64,000 nucleotides of DNA from Corallococcus caeni (GCF_036245865.1 NZ_BTTW01000001.1:620001-684000); one strand, 5' to 3'. Counted from the first letter of the stretch, positions 10,150 to 18,518 are shown. The notes: generated by a model from the sequence alone, not told the origin. Made by a program: numbers and translations.

Positions 10150-10812
10150 TCAGGGCCCCAGCCCCACCCAGACGTCGCCGTCCTCGAAGAACTCCTTCTT
10201 CCAGATGGGCACGTCCTGCTTGAGCCGCTCGATGGCGTGCTCACAGCCCCGGAAGGCCTCCTTGCGGTGCGCGGAGGCCGCGGCGATGACGACGGCCAGC
10301 TCACCCGGCAGCAGCGTCCCCACGCGGTGCACGATGGCCAGCCGCGTCCCCGGCCACGCGCGGGCCACCTCGTCGCCAATCTCCGCGAGCTTCGCCTCCG
10401 CCATGGGCGCGTAGGCCTCGTACTCCAGCCGCAGCACGCGCCGGCCCTTCGTCTGGTTGCGCACGGCGCCGGAGAACGTCACCAGCCCGCCCGCCCCTTC
10501 GGAGGCCACCGCGTCCACGACCTCCGACAGCTGGAGCGGCCGGTCCACCACGCGGAAGAGGCCCGGCGCGCCGCCGGCCACGGGGGGAATCAGCGCCAGC
10601 TCCGCGTCCGGCGACACCGGCGCGTCCAGCGCCACGAACTGCTGCTGCACCGCCACGCGCAGGTGCGGCAGGAGCGGCGCCAGCGGCGGGTGCTTCGCGG
10701 CGAGCAGCGCGAGCACGTCCGACACGCGCGCCCCGGGGGGCACGTCCAACGACTCGCGCGACAGGCCCGCGCGCTCGCGGGCCGCGGCGAAGTACAGCAC
10801 CGTGACGGACAT
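10150..10812 (-). CDS. Fused molybdopterin synthase, MoaD-MoaE
   Basis: This protein carries both subunits of molybdopterin synthase, which adds two sulfurs to cyclic pyranopterin in molybdenum cofactor synthesis. Residues 1-81 are a MoaD-like ubiquitin fold ending in PPVAGG (Gly80-Gly81). Residues 82-220 are MoaE, with HRVGTLLPGE, the SAHR segment, and the conserved lysine-rich PIWKKE motif. Separate MoaD must expose its C-terminal Gly-Gly to carry a thiocarboxylate, so a fused protein either needs cleavage after Gly81 or works differently. Similar fusions (MoaX) are known in mycobacteria. It is the last gene of the operon that starts at 14390, 25 bases after the PKD lipoprotein gene. No other moa gene is in the window. 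Confidence 0.92.
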   Translation of the reverse strand: MSVTVLYFAAARERAGLSRESLDVPPGARVSDVLALLAAKHPPLAPLLPHLRVAVQQQFVALDAPVSPDAELALIPPVAGGAPGLFRVVDRPLQLSEVVDAVASEGAGGLVTFSGAVRNQTKGRRVLRLEYEAYAPMAEAKLAEIGDEVARAWPGTRLAIVHRVGTLLPGELAVVIAAASAHRKEAFRGCEHAIERLKQDVPIWKKEFFEDGDVWVGLGP

Positions 10813-10837
10813 GGCCTTGGCGCCTCCTGGTGTGTGC

Positions 10838-12646
10838 CTACCGCTCGCGCAGCACGACGCGGCCCTGGAGCCGGCCGCCGCCTTCCGCGGGGGAGAAGTC
10901 GAGGAACCCGTACTCGAACGGGGTGAGCCGCTCCAGGAGCGCGGACACGAAGACCTGGCTCGCCAGCAGCTTCCCCGTGCCGACGCCCGGCACCTCACGC
11001 ACCCCGGCGAGGTCCGCCCGCAGCCGCCCCATGTCCACCATCAGCGACAGGTGGCCCGGGCCGAACGCCTCCGCGCCGAAGCGCGTGCGCAGCGTCGCGC
11101 CCACGTCGCCCGTCTCACGGCCGGCGAGCACCTCGCCCGCCTCCAGCGTGGCGCGCTCCGGGGTGAGCGTGAGTGACACCGGCTGCTCCAGCAGCCGCGT
11201 GCGGAAGCGCGTGGTGCTGCCCTTCGCCTCCTTCTGGAAGACGAGCGCGTTGTCCTGCAGCTGCTTCTGGACGAGCTGGAGCACCGGCTCCACGGACGTG
11301 AGCCCCGCCTCCATCACCACCGTGCCCTTCGGGGCCGGGCGCTGGTCCTGGATGAAGCTCCGGAAGAAGGCCGCCGCGTCGAAGTAGACGAGCATCGCCA
11401 CGTCGCCGCGCAGCGCCTTCAACAGCGGCTCCGCGTCCAGCCCCTGCTTGCGCCAGCGCTCCAGCGTCCGCTGCCGCCGCGGTGACTCCGGAGAGCCGAA
11501 CACCAGCCGCGCCAGCTCCTCCGGGGGCACCGACAGCTGCGCCGCCGCCACCGGCCCCACCGCCGCGCGTCCCAGCAGCGCGGAGGCAGGGCCCCGCGTG
11601 CCGCCCAGGAGCGGCCGGGACGACGACAGGAAGCCGTCCAGCTCCGCTTGATCCGCCTGCACCGCGAGCGCGCCGAAGAAGCCGCGCACCGGCATGTCCT
11701 CCTTCTCCGCCTCCGGCACCGGCGGCGCGGAGAAGAGGAGCACGCTGCCGTCGCGCACCTTGCCGCGCAGCTCCGCCAGGAGCGCGTTCTCGGAGATGCC
11801 CGGCCCGGACAGCGCCTCCACCCGGCGGCGCACCAACTCCACATCCGGGGACTCCACCACCGCCAGCGCCTTCACCGTCTCCCCGGGCTCCGGGGCGTCC
11901 GGCGAGTCCGGCACCGCGAGGTACACGTAGCCCCGGTCCGCGAACAGCAGCATGGCCCGGCCGCCGTCCACCGGCTCCACGCGCGCGCTGCCGTCCTCGC
12001 GGGGCAGCACCTGGTGGCCGGCGTTGCGCAGCTCGCGCGCCACGGCCGCGAGCGCCGCCCGCGAATCCGTCACGCCCAGGAGCGCCACCACGCCGTCGAA
12101 GTCCGGCAGGAGGAAGAAGCCGAAGCCCTCCTCCGGGTCCACCTCCGAAGGCCCCTCCTCCAGGCTCCGCAGCAGCAGCGGCGTCAGGGGCGAGGACTCC
12201 AGCGTGCGGCGCGCGTTGCCGGCGCCCACCAGCCGCTCGTGGAAGTCCACCAGCCGTTCCACGTTGCCGCGCACGCGGGGCACCCACAGCACCGTCTGCG
12301 CGTCCTGGGGCACCGCGCGGAGCACCGGACGCGGCACCACGGTCAGCACCACCCGGGCCAGCTCCTTGTCCCCGTCCAGCGCCCGCACCGTGTAGCGGCC
12401 GGCGGTGGCCCAGGCGTGCTTCACGCCCGGCGCCGTCTGGGCCGGCGTGCCGTCCCCGAAGTCCCAGGTGAGGGCGGGCGCCTTCGGGGCGGTGGAGCCG
12501 AAGGCCTCCGGGACTCCCGCCTCCAGCGTGCGCTCCGGCCCCAGGTCCGGCCTCAGGCCCCGGCAGCCGGAAACCCCCAGCCCCACGGCGGCCAGCAGGA
12601 GGAACAGCCGAAGCGACGAAGGGAGCGCGCGGGGTCGGGACGCCAT
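10838..12646 (-). CDS. PKD-domain lipoprotein
   Basis: A 602-residue lipoprotein: hydrophobic signal, lipobox VSGC (Cys28), then a PKD-type domain at about 52-115 with the diagnostic WDFGDGT (61-67). The rest (about 120-602) shows no family I recognise. It alternates helices and strands and includes repeated segments beginning LVDFHE and AMLVYFD, which resembles the myxobacterial DUF3352-like lipoproteins (weak inference). It sits 11 bases after the beta-barrel gene and 25 bases before moaDE, so it is co-transcribed with both. An extracellular or periplasmic structural or binding role is likely. The ATG at 12646 gives a clean signal peptide; longer upstream frames are not credible. Confidence 0.85.
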   Translation of the reverse strand: MASRPRALPSSLRLFLLLAAVGLGVSGCRGLRPDLGPERTLEAGVPEAFGSTAPKAPALTWDFGDGTPAQTAPGVKHAWATAGRYTVRALDGDKELARVVLTVVPRPVLRAVPQDAQTVLWVPRVRGNVERLVDFHERLVGAGNARRTLESSPLTPLLLRSLEEGPSEVDPEEGFGFFLLPDFDGVVALLGVTDSRAALAAVARELRNAGHQVLPREDGSARVEPVDGGRAMLLFADRGYVYLAVPDSPDAPEPGETVKALAVVESPDVELVRRRVEALSGPGISENALLAELRGKVRDGSVLLFSAPPVPEAEKEDMPVRGFFGALAVQADQAELDGFLSSSRPLLGGTRGPASALLGRAAVGPVAAAQLSVPPEELARLVFGSPESPRRQRTLERWRKQGLDAEPLLKALRGDVAMLVYFDAAAFFRSFIQDQRPAPKGTVVMEAGLTSVEPVLQLVQKQLQDNALVFQKEAKGSTTRFRTRLLEQPVSLTLTPERATLEAGEVLAGRETGDVGATLRTRFGAEAFGPGHLSLMVDMGRLRADLAGVREVPGVGTGKLLASQVFVSALLERLTPFEYGFLDFSPAEGGGRLQGRVVLRER

Positions 12647-12657
12647 GGGCCTTTCGG

Positions 12658-13377
12658 TTAGTAGTCCAACGCCAGCCCGAACATCCAGCGCCGGCTGCCC
12701 AGGTTCAGGCCCTTGCCGCCGAAGTTGTTCACATCCGCATGCGTGTACTCGGCGAAGAGGTACGAGTGGTTCACGCCCAGGTCCGAGTCGAAGTCGCGCG
12801 CGAAGCGCGGCTCCAGCACGTCCAGGAGGAACGACACGCCGGCGGTGCCCGCCCAGCCCCACTTGCCGCCGCTGGCCTTGTCGCCATCCACCAGCTCCGT
12901 CTCGCTGCCCTTGGTCATCCACCACGGGGAGTAGACGAGCCCCAGCTTGGCGTACGGCACCAGCGGGATGCCCCAGCGGAAGGCCGCGTAGTCGAACTTG
13001 TAGAAGGCGTTGAGCTGGATGGGCAGCACCTTCAGCGCCGCCTTGTCCGCCGCCGCCGAGCCGTCCGCGAGCTTCGCGTCCGCGTACTTCTCCGCGTACC
13101 CCACGCCCAGGCCCAGGCCCGCCGTGCCGATGCCCTGGTAGAAGAAGCGCTGGAGCTCTCCCTCGATGAGCAGCAGCGACGTGTCACCGAAGGTGTCCTC
13201 GTACGGCGTCGCGCCGTTGAGGGCCTTCTCCGTGTCGATGCGCGGCTTGTAGCCGCCCCCGCGGATGATGACCGCGCCCGTGCGCGGGGAGCGCGTGGGG
13301 ATGGTCACCTCCTGCGCCACCGCCGGTACCGCCAAGAGAAGCGCCGCGACTCCCAGGCCCACAGCCCTGCTGCTCAT
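12658..13377 (-). CDS. Outer-membrane beta-barrel protein, MXAN_2562-type
   Basis: A 239-residue exported protein. Residues 1-22 are a signal peptide ending AVAQ. The remainder is made of alternating hydrophobic strands (for example GTAGLGLGVGYAEKY, IPLVPYAKLGLVY, SLFAEYTH-type segments) and ends in an aromatic, FGLALDY, the usual C-terminal signature of outer-membrane barrels. From memory it matches the family NCBI calls the MXAN_2562 family outer membrane beta-barrel protein. Its partner in M. xanthus, the MXAN_2561-type anchored protein, is also the upstream neighbour here. Start and upstream stop overlap as ATGA (13374-13377), so translation is coupled. The function is unknown. Confidence 0.85.
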   Translation of the reverse strand: MSSRAVGLGVAALLLAVPAVAQEVTIPTRSPRTGAVIIRGGGYKPRIDTEKALNGATPYEDTFGDTSLLLIEGELQRFFYQGIGTAGLGLGVGYAEKYADAKLADGSAAADKAALKVLPIQLNAFYKFDYAAFRWGIPLVPYAKLGLVYSPWWMTKGSETELVDGDKASGGKWGWAGTAGVSFLLDVLEPRFARDFDSDLGVNHSYLFAEYTHADVNNFGGKGLNLGSRRWMFGLALDY

Positions 13378-14390
13378 GACACCTTCCTCCGAGACGACAG
13401 CCAGATGCCCAGCGCGGCCAGCACCGCGCCACCCGCGATGCCACCACCGGTCGCGGCACAGCCGCCGCTCTCCTCGCCGCCGGCATCCTTGTAGGCGTCG
13501 AACAGACCACTGCTCTTCACGGGCGTTCCCTCCGCCGGTGCCGACTGGGTGCTCTCATTGCCAGCCTTGTCGATGATGCTCGCCTGGATCCGGTACGTCA
13601 CGCCATTGGTGAGTCCGGAAATCACGACGTTGCCCTCGCCCGCCGCCTTCGTGACGCGCGTCACGGGCCCCGTCGTGCCCTCCACCGCCAGCGCGCCCAC
13701 CAGCCCCTGCCCGCCGTCCGTGCCCGCGTCGGCGTCCGTGCCCGCGTCCTCCGTCCCGGCGTCGCCGTCGGTGCCCGCGTCGCTCGTCGCCACCGCCGCC
13801 GCCTCCACCACGATGGTGGAGTCCGTCTCCGCCCCGTCCACCTGCACCGACAGCGCCGAGTCCCGGGCGATGACCTTGGCGATGGTGGGCGTGGCGGGCG
13901 GCGCGGGGTCGTACTTCACCACGTAGGCGGGCGTCCCCACGCTGCTGTAGGTGGTCTGGCAGTTGAAGCCCGTGGAGTCCGTCCTCCGGGCCGCCGCGCA
14001 CAGGTTGAACGTCATCTCCGTCGTCACGTTCGCGCACGTCATCGCAGAGCCCGCGTCCGCGGAGGAGTTGCGCGCAGCGAGCACCTCCTCCACGCTGAAC
14101 GACAGGGTGCCGCTCGCCGTCGTGTCGGACGGGCCGTAGGTCGCGAGCGTCAGGTCACCCGCCAGCGGCCGCGTCCCGCAGCTGGCCGTGGTGACGTAGA
14201 GGTAGAGCGACTCCTCGCAGGGCGTCCCGGAGCGCGTGAAGCTGAAGCGCCGCTGGATGCCGCAGTCGGACTTGGGCACGGTGATGGTCAGGCCCGTCGT
14301 GCTGGTGGACGCGCTCGAGAACGTCACCGTCGGCACCTGGGCCACGGCCGTGGACGCGAAGAGCAGGAGGCCAATGAAGGGAAGACGCAT
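13374..14390 (-). CDS. MYXO-CTERM anchored surface protein, MXAN_2561-type
   Basis: A 338-residue secreted protein. Residues 1-18 are the signal peptide. About 20-190 form a cysteine-containing beta-rich domain. About 199-228 are a low-complexity linker of DAGT-like units. About 230-295 look like a fibronectin type III domain (VISGLTNGVTYRIQA). The C-terminus has the tripartite MYXO-CTERM tag: a GGC motif (Cys311), a hydrophobic helix and a final RR. Such tags are processed by myxosortase and leave the protein on the outer surface. This is the promoter-proximal gene of a four-gene operon. It pairs with the beta-barrel encoded next, through an ATGA overlap, which suggests that the two work together at the outer membrane. 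Confidence 0.88.
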   Translation of the reverse strand: MRLPFIGLLLFASTAVAQVPTVTFSSASTSTTGLTITVPKSDCGIQRRFSFTRSGTPCEESLYLYVTTASCGTRPLAGDLTLATYGPSDTTASGTLSFSVEEVLAARNSSADAGSAMTCANVTTEMTFNLCAAARRTDSTGFNCQTTYSSVGTPAYVVKYDPAPPATPTIAKVIARDSALSVQVDGAETDSTIVVEAAAVATSDAGTDGDAGTEDAGTDADAGTDGGQGLVGALAVEGTTGPVTRVTKAAGEGNVVISGLTNGVTYRIQASIIDKAGNESTQSAPAEGTPVKSSGLFDAYKDAGGEESGGCAATGGGIAGGAVLAALGIWLSSRRKVS

Positions 14391-14401
14391 GGATGGGCCG
14401 G

Positions 14402-14407
14402 AAGCTA
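14402..14407 (-). promoter_or_regulatory. -10-like hexamer upstream of the MYXO-CTERM operon
   Basis: TAGCTT on the minus strand, 11 bases before the ATG at 14390. The -35 is not clear. Confidence 0.3.
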
Positions 14408-14516
14408 GCAAGGGCGGGGCCACCCACAACCCCTGCCCGGCCGGCCTGTCTCCCAAGGAAAACCCCGGGTTCGCGCGCCAAACAGGCAAGGTGCCCCCGG
14501 GGGCTTTGCCAAATTG

Positions 14517-15548
14517 TCAGGCGGGGCGTTCCGCCAGCTTGAGGCCCGCGTCCACCAGGTGGGCGGCGGCCCGGCCGGCGTTGTCCACCGACGCGAAGAG
14601 CGTCACCCACTCCGGGGCCTGGGGGAAGGCGCGCACCCGGCCCACGTGGACGGCCGGGTCGCTCATCACCAGCATGGGCATGGGGTAGATGCGCTCGCCC
14701 GGGGCGTCCAGCACCTTGAGGGCGGGGGACGTCTTCAGGGCGGCGCGCACCTGCTCCACCGGGCCCGGCTTCTTCAGCTGCACGTTCACGGTGAGGCCGT
14801 GGCCGTGGAAGGTGGGCACCTGCACGGCGGTGCCGGCCAGCACGGGCGTCTCGCCCAGGGCGGAGAACAGGCGCGCGGCCTCCAGCGTCCAGCCGCCCTC
14901 CTCCTCCGTCCACGGGCTGTTCACCATGAAGCTGCCCACCTGGGGCACCAGGTTGAAGCCCACGCGGTGCGGAAACACCTGCGGCTCCGGCTCGCGGCCG
15001 GAGAGCAGGTCCGCGGTCTGCTTCTCCAGTTCGGAGATGCCGCGCACGCCCGCGCTGGAGGCGCCCATCAGCGCCGTCACCTGCGCGCGCACCACGCCGA
15101 ACGCGCGGCGCAGCGGCTCCACCAGGTGCACCGTGGCGCTGGTGACGATGCCCGGCAGGCTCACCACCCGGCCCTTGAAGCTGAAGCCCGGCCCCAGGGC
15201 CTCCGTGTTGAAGCCCGGCAGGATGAGCGGCACGTTGCCGTCGCTGCGGAAGGCGCTGCTCGCGTCCACCACCCACGCGCCCGCGGCCTGCGCGGCGGGG
15301 GCCAGCGTGCGGGAGGCCTCCGCGGGCGTGGCCAGCAGCACGACGTGGATGCCCCGGAAGGCGTCCGCGGAGGCCCGCTCCACCTCCAGCGTGTCCTCGC
15401 CGTACTCCACCTCCAGGCCCTTGGAGCGCTCCGAGCCGAAGGCCCGCACCTGCTCCATGGGCACGTCGCGCGCGTACAGGTTGGCCAGCACCTCGCGGCC
15501 CACCACGCCCGTGGCGCCCACCACGGCAATCCGAAGGTTCTCTCTCAT
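14517..15548 (-). CDS. Aspartate-semialdehyde dehydrogenase homologue lacking the catalytic cysteine (Usg-like)
   Basis: A 343-residue member of the aspartate-semialdehyde dehydrogenase fold, with the NADP-binding GATGVVG (residues 11-17) at the N-terminus. The active site is broken. Where the family has the nucleophile in NPNCST, this protein has LPGIVTS (131-137, Ile134 at the cysteine position), and the whole protein contains no cysteine. The substrate arginine of the RVPV motif is Gln243, and the active-site glutamine of YQAVSGAG is missing; only the histidine (GHG, His250) remains. It resembles E. coli Usg, a non-catalytic relative, more than Asd. It is the last gene of the uppS-to-tsaB run, 74 bases after tsaB. 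Another gene must supply true Asd activity. Its role is unknown. Confidence 0.88.
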   Translation of the reverse strand: MRENLRIAVVGATGVVGREVLANLYARDVPMEQVRAFGSERSKGLEVEYGEDTLEVERASADAFRGIHVVLLATPAEASRTLAPAAQAAGAWVVDASSAFRSDGNVPLILPGFNTEALGPGFSFKGRVVSLPGIVTSATVHLVEPLRRAFGVVRAQVTALMGASSAGVRGISELEKQTADLLSGREPEPQVFPHRVGFNLVPQVGSFMVNSPWTEEEGGWTLEAARLFSALGETPVLAGTAVQVPTFHGHGLTVNVQLKKPGPVEQVRAALKTSPALKVLDAPGERIYPMPMLVMSDPAVHVGRVRAFPQAPEWVTLFASVDNAGRAAAHLVDAGLKLAERPA

Positions 15549-15622
15549 GACGGGCTCCTTTACGTCAGCGCCTCCGCATGCGCGAGCACGACGAAGCGGG
15601 TGCCGAGCTTCAGGCTTCGGCG

Positions 15623-16366
15623 TCAGTCTTCCTTGAGCCGCGCCGTGGGCACGGGGCCCGGCAGCGGCGGGAACTTCGGATTGCGCTCCGGTTCGGACGC
15701 GCGGACGTAGTGCGGCTCCAGGGCGAACAGCGCCTCCCGCGAGTACGCCTCCGGCAGCCTCGCCAGCCGCCCCACCTCCACCGCGGACGGGAAGGCCGGG
15801 CCGGACAGGAGCCGGTGCGGCGCGACGCCGTGCTTCTCCAGCGCCTGCCGGTAGTCCGCGAGCGCCGGGCCCAGCGCCACCGCCTCCGGTTCGGCGGCCA
15901 TGCGCTGCGCCACCTCTTCCGGCGACATGGCCGTCTCAGGCGCCAGCGCCTCCACGGCGTGGCCCACGCGGCGGTAGGCGCCCAGGTACAGGTCGTCCTT
16001 GCGCGCCACGGCGAGGCAGAACAGCGGCACGCCCTCCGGCCCCTCCAGCGCCACCGCCGCCAGCGACGACGCGCCGGCCACCTTGAGCCCCGTGGCGTAC
16101 GCCAGCGCCTTCACCGTGGCCAGGCCGATGCGCAGGCCCGTGAACGACCCCGGCCCCAGCCCCACCGCCAGCCCCTCCAGGTCCTTCAGCTTCAGGCCGT
16201 GGCGCTGGAGCAGGTCGCCGACGACGCCGGGCAGCGCCTCGCTCTGCTTGTCGGGCGGAGGCACCACCACGTGCTCCACCGCGCGCACGTCCTCCCCCTG
16301 GCGTTCCACCAGGGCGAGCGACAGCGTCAGCGTGGAGGTGTCCAGCGCGAGCAACACAGGCGACAT
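15623..16366 (-). CDS. tsaB: tRNA N6-threonylcarbamoyladenosine synthesis protein TsaB
   Basis: TsaB partners TsaD (and TsaE) in transferring threonylcarbamoyl to A37 of tRNAs that read ANN codons. The 247-residue product has the ASKHA-fold start LLALDTSTLTLSLAL, the PDKQSEAL segment and the characteristic GLGPGSFTGLRIGLATVKALA at about residues 75-95. The C-terminal half is Ala/Pro-rich and weakly conserved, as usual. The frame is open to a TTG at 16384, but the ATG at 16366 places the conserved LLALDTS at the normal position. It lies 24 bases after rlpA, so it is within the uppS-cdsA-rseP-rlpA run. tsaD is not in the window. Confidence 0.93.
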   Translation of the reverse strand: MSPVLLALDTSTLTLSLALVERQGEDVRAVEHVVVPPPDKQSEALPGVVGDLLQRHGLKLKDLEGLAVGLGPGSFTGLRIGLATVKALAYATGLKVAGASSLAAVALEGPEGVPLFCLAVARKDDLYLGAYRRVGHAVEALAPETAMSPEEVAQRMAAEPEAVALGPALADYRQALEKHGVAPHRLLSGPAFPSAVEVGRLARLPEAYSREALFALEPHYVRASEPERNPKFPPLPGPVPTARLKED

Positions 16367-16390
16367 CCCTTCTTCTCGGTTCAAGGCACT

Positions 16391-16882
16391 TCAGGCCGGA
16401 GCGGCCCAGAACTCCACCGGCACCTGCGACACGCGGTCGCTGCCGCACCGGTACAGCCGCACGCGCGCCAGGCCCTTGTCCAGCATGCCCAGCGCCTTCG
16501 CCGCGGCCTTCGACACGTCGATGATGCGGCCGTCCACGAAGGGGCCGCGGTCGTTGACGCGCACCTCCACCTGGCGGCCGTTCTCCATGTTCATCACCTT
16601 CACGCACGACCCGAAGCGCGCCGTGCGGTGCGCGGCGGTGAGGGCGTTCTGGTTGAACTTCTCCCCGCTGGCGGTGGGCCGGCCATGGAGGCCCGGGCCG
16701 TAGAAGGACGCCAGGCCCTCCCCCAGGTAGTCGCGCGGCATCTTCTCCCGCCGCGTCACCTTCGTGCCGTCGTCACCGGAAGCAGCGGTCTCCGGCGGCT
16801 GGGGCTTCGCCGCGCGCGACGCGCAGCCAGCAAGCAGTCCCATCCCCATGAGCAGGAGGGCGGTCCGTCCTCGCATCATCAC
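16391..16882 (-). CDS. rlpA: RlpA-like lipoprotein (septal lytic transglycosylase family)
   Basis: A 163-residue lipoprotein with lipobox LAGC (Cys20). Residues about 55-155 form the double-psi beta-barrel of RlpA: ASFYGPGLHGRPTASGE, then TAAHRT, then VRVNDRGPF and GRIIDVSKAAA. In Pseudomonas, RlpA cuts peptidoglycan strands lacking stem peptides. There is no SPOR domain here, so septal targeting would have to come from elsewhere and the enzymatic role is inferred. Several in-frame ATGs cluster at the start; the first was taken. It begins 4 bases after the rseP stop codon, so the two are almost certainly co-transcribed. Confidence 0.88.
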   Translation of the reverse strand: MMMRGRTALLLMGMGLLAGCASRAAKPQPPETAASGDDGTKVTRREKMPRDYLGEGLASFYGPGLHGRPTASGEKFNQNALTAAHRTARFGSCVKVMNMENGRQVEVRVNDRGPFVDGRIIDVSKAAAKALGMLDKGLARVRLYRCGSDRVSQVPVEFWAAPA

Positions 16883-16886
16883 CTCG

Positions 16887-18518
16887 CTAGCGGGTCACGT
16901 CGTTGGTCACGGCCAGCAGCATCAGCAGGATGAGCAGCGCCAGGCCCACCATGTTCGCCACCTCGCGCACGCGCACGGGGATGGGACGGCGGCGGATGCC
17001 CTCCCACGCCGCGGACAGCAGGTGGAAGCCGTCCAGCACCGGGATGGGCAAGAGGTTCATCACGCCCAGGTTGATGGAGATGATCGCCATCAGGTTGAGG
17101 AAGCTGTCCAGGCCCTGCTCGGCGCTCTTGGCGGCCAGCTGGTACATCATGATGGGGCCGCCAATGGTGCTGGGCGACACCTTGCCCACGAACAGCCCGC
17201 CCAGCACCTGCACCATCTGCCCGACGATCTTGGGGACGATGAGCGCGGCCTCCTTGAAGGCTGCGGCCGGCCCCAGGTCGATGGTCACCTTCTCCACCGG
17301 CGGCAGGTCCGCGCTGCTGAAGCTCCACGGGCGCGCGCCGAACACCAGCGGGGCGCTCGTCTGGCCGTAGTCGTCGCGCGTCTTGAGCGGCGCCTGCGCC
17401 AGCTTCTCCGTGCGCTCGCCCTTTTCCCCGCGCCACGTGAGCGTGAAGGGCTGGGCCTGCAGGCCGTTGAGCACCGTCGCCAGCTTGTTGAAGGACTTCA
17501 GCGGCGTGCCGTTGATGGCCACGATGCGGTCGCCCGGCTGGATGCCCGCGGCTTCCGCCACGCTGCCTGAGGCCACGCTCGCCACGTAGAGGTCCACGGC
17601 CTCCGCGCCCAGCGCCGCCGCGCCCTCGCCGGCCTGACGCGGCAGGGTCACCTCCACCACTTCCGGCAGGCGGCCGGTGACGGCGCCCACGGCCACGGGG
17701 GCCAGGCGCGCCACGCTCAGCTTCAGGGGCGTGCCTTCGGGCACCTTCGCCACCTCCCGGTACAGGGCGGCCTCGTCCTGCACGTGCACGCCGTTGACGG
17801 ACAGCACGCGGTCGAAGCTCTTCAGGCCCGCGGCGGCCGCGGGGGACGTCGCCGGCACGCCCACCACCGGCGGCTGCGGGTAGGGGCTCACGCCAATCAT
17901 CCCGCGCTCGACGGTGTCCACCGGGGACACCTCCGAGCTCTTCTCCGGCGTCACCTCCACCACCAGCTGCTGCCCTTCACGCTCCAGGGTGACGGGCACG
18001 GGGCGGTTGAACTTGCCCACGAACGCGTCGCGCATGTCGTCGAAGGTGCGGACCGGCTCGCCCTCCACGGACAGGATGCGGTCCCCGGGGCGGATGCCCG
18101 CGGCGGCGGCGGCCATGTCCGGCGACACCAGGCCCACGCGCGTGGACAGCGTCTCCTGGGGGCCCAGGAAGACGAAGAAGTAGACCAGGATGGGGAACAG
18201 CAGGTTGAAGGCCGGGCCCGCGAGGACGATGAGGCCGCGCTTCCAGGGCGGCTGCGCCAGGAAGCCGCGCGCCGCCTCTTCTGGCGGGAGCTCCTCGTGG
18301 GGCAGGTCGCCGGCCATCTTCACGAAGCCGCCCAGGGGCAACAGGGCCACCTGGTACTCCGTCTCCCCCTTGGTGAAGCCGATGATCTTCGGCCCGAACC
18401 CGATGGAGAACTTGAGGACCTTCACCCCGCAGGCCTTGGCCACGAGGAAGTGGCCAAGCTCATGCACCGTCACGAGCACGCCCAGCAGGAGGATGAAGAA
18501 CCCGAGGTTCTGGAGCAT
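16887..18518 (-). CDS. rseP: RIP zinc metalloprotease RseP with three PDZ domains
   Basis: An intramembrane site-2 protease, usually cleaving anti-sigma factors after a first cut by a periplasmic protease. The 543-residue product has HELGH at 19-23, the GPAFNLLF helix near 101, and the second zinc-ligand motif VLDG (Asp496) in NLLPIPVLDG, all intact. Between them are three PDZ-like units rather than the usual two: about 127-195, 217-275 and 308-372, each with a GIxPGDRIL-like or GLKSFDRVL core. It therefore exceeds E. coli RseP by about 90 residues. It lies between cdsA and rlpA, 84 bases after cdsA. dxr, which often lies between cdsA and rseP in other proteobacteria, is absent here. Confidence 0.95.
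   Translation of the reverse strand: MLQNLGFFILLLGVLVTVHELGHFLVAKACGVKVLKFSIGFGPKIIGFTKGETEYQVALLPLGGFVKMAGDLPHEELPPEEAARGFLAQPPWKRGLIVLAGPAFNLLFPILVYFFVFLGPQETLSTRVGLVSPDMAAAAAGIRPGDRILSVEGEPVRTFDDMRDAFVGKFNRPVPVTLEREGQQLVVEVTPEKSSEVSPVDTVERGMIGVSPYPQPPVVGVPATSPAAAAGLKSFDRVLSVNGVHVQDEAALYREVAKVPEGTPLKLSVARLAPVAVGAVTGRLPEVVEVTLPRQAGEGAAALGAEAVDLYVASVASGSVAEAAGIQPGDRIVAINGTPLKSFNKLATVLNGLQAQPFTLTWRGEKGERTEKLAQAPLKTRDDYGQTSAPLVFGARPWSFSSADLPPVEKVTIDLGPAAAFKEAALIVPKIVGQMVQVLGGLFVGKVSPSTIGGPIMMYQLAAKSAEQGLDSFLNLMAIISINLGVMNLLPIPVLDGFHLLSAAWEGIRRRPIPVRVREVANMVGLALLILLMLLAVTNDVTR

Noticed and set aside
14493-14504. 12-base GC palindrome after the Asd homologue
   Set aside because: GCCCCCGGGGGC could form only a tiny hairpin and is expected by chance in this GC-rich sequence; too weak to call a terminator.
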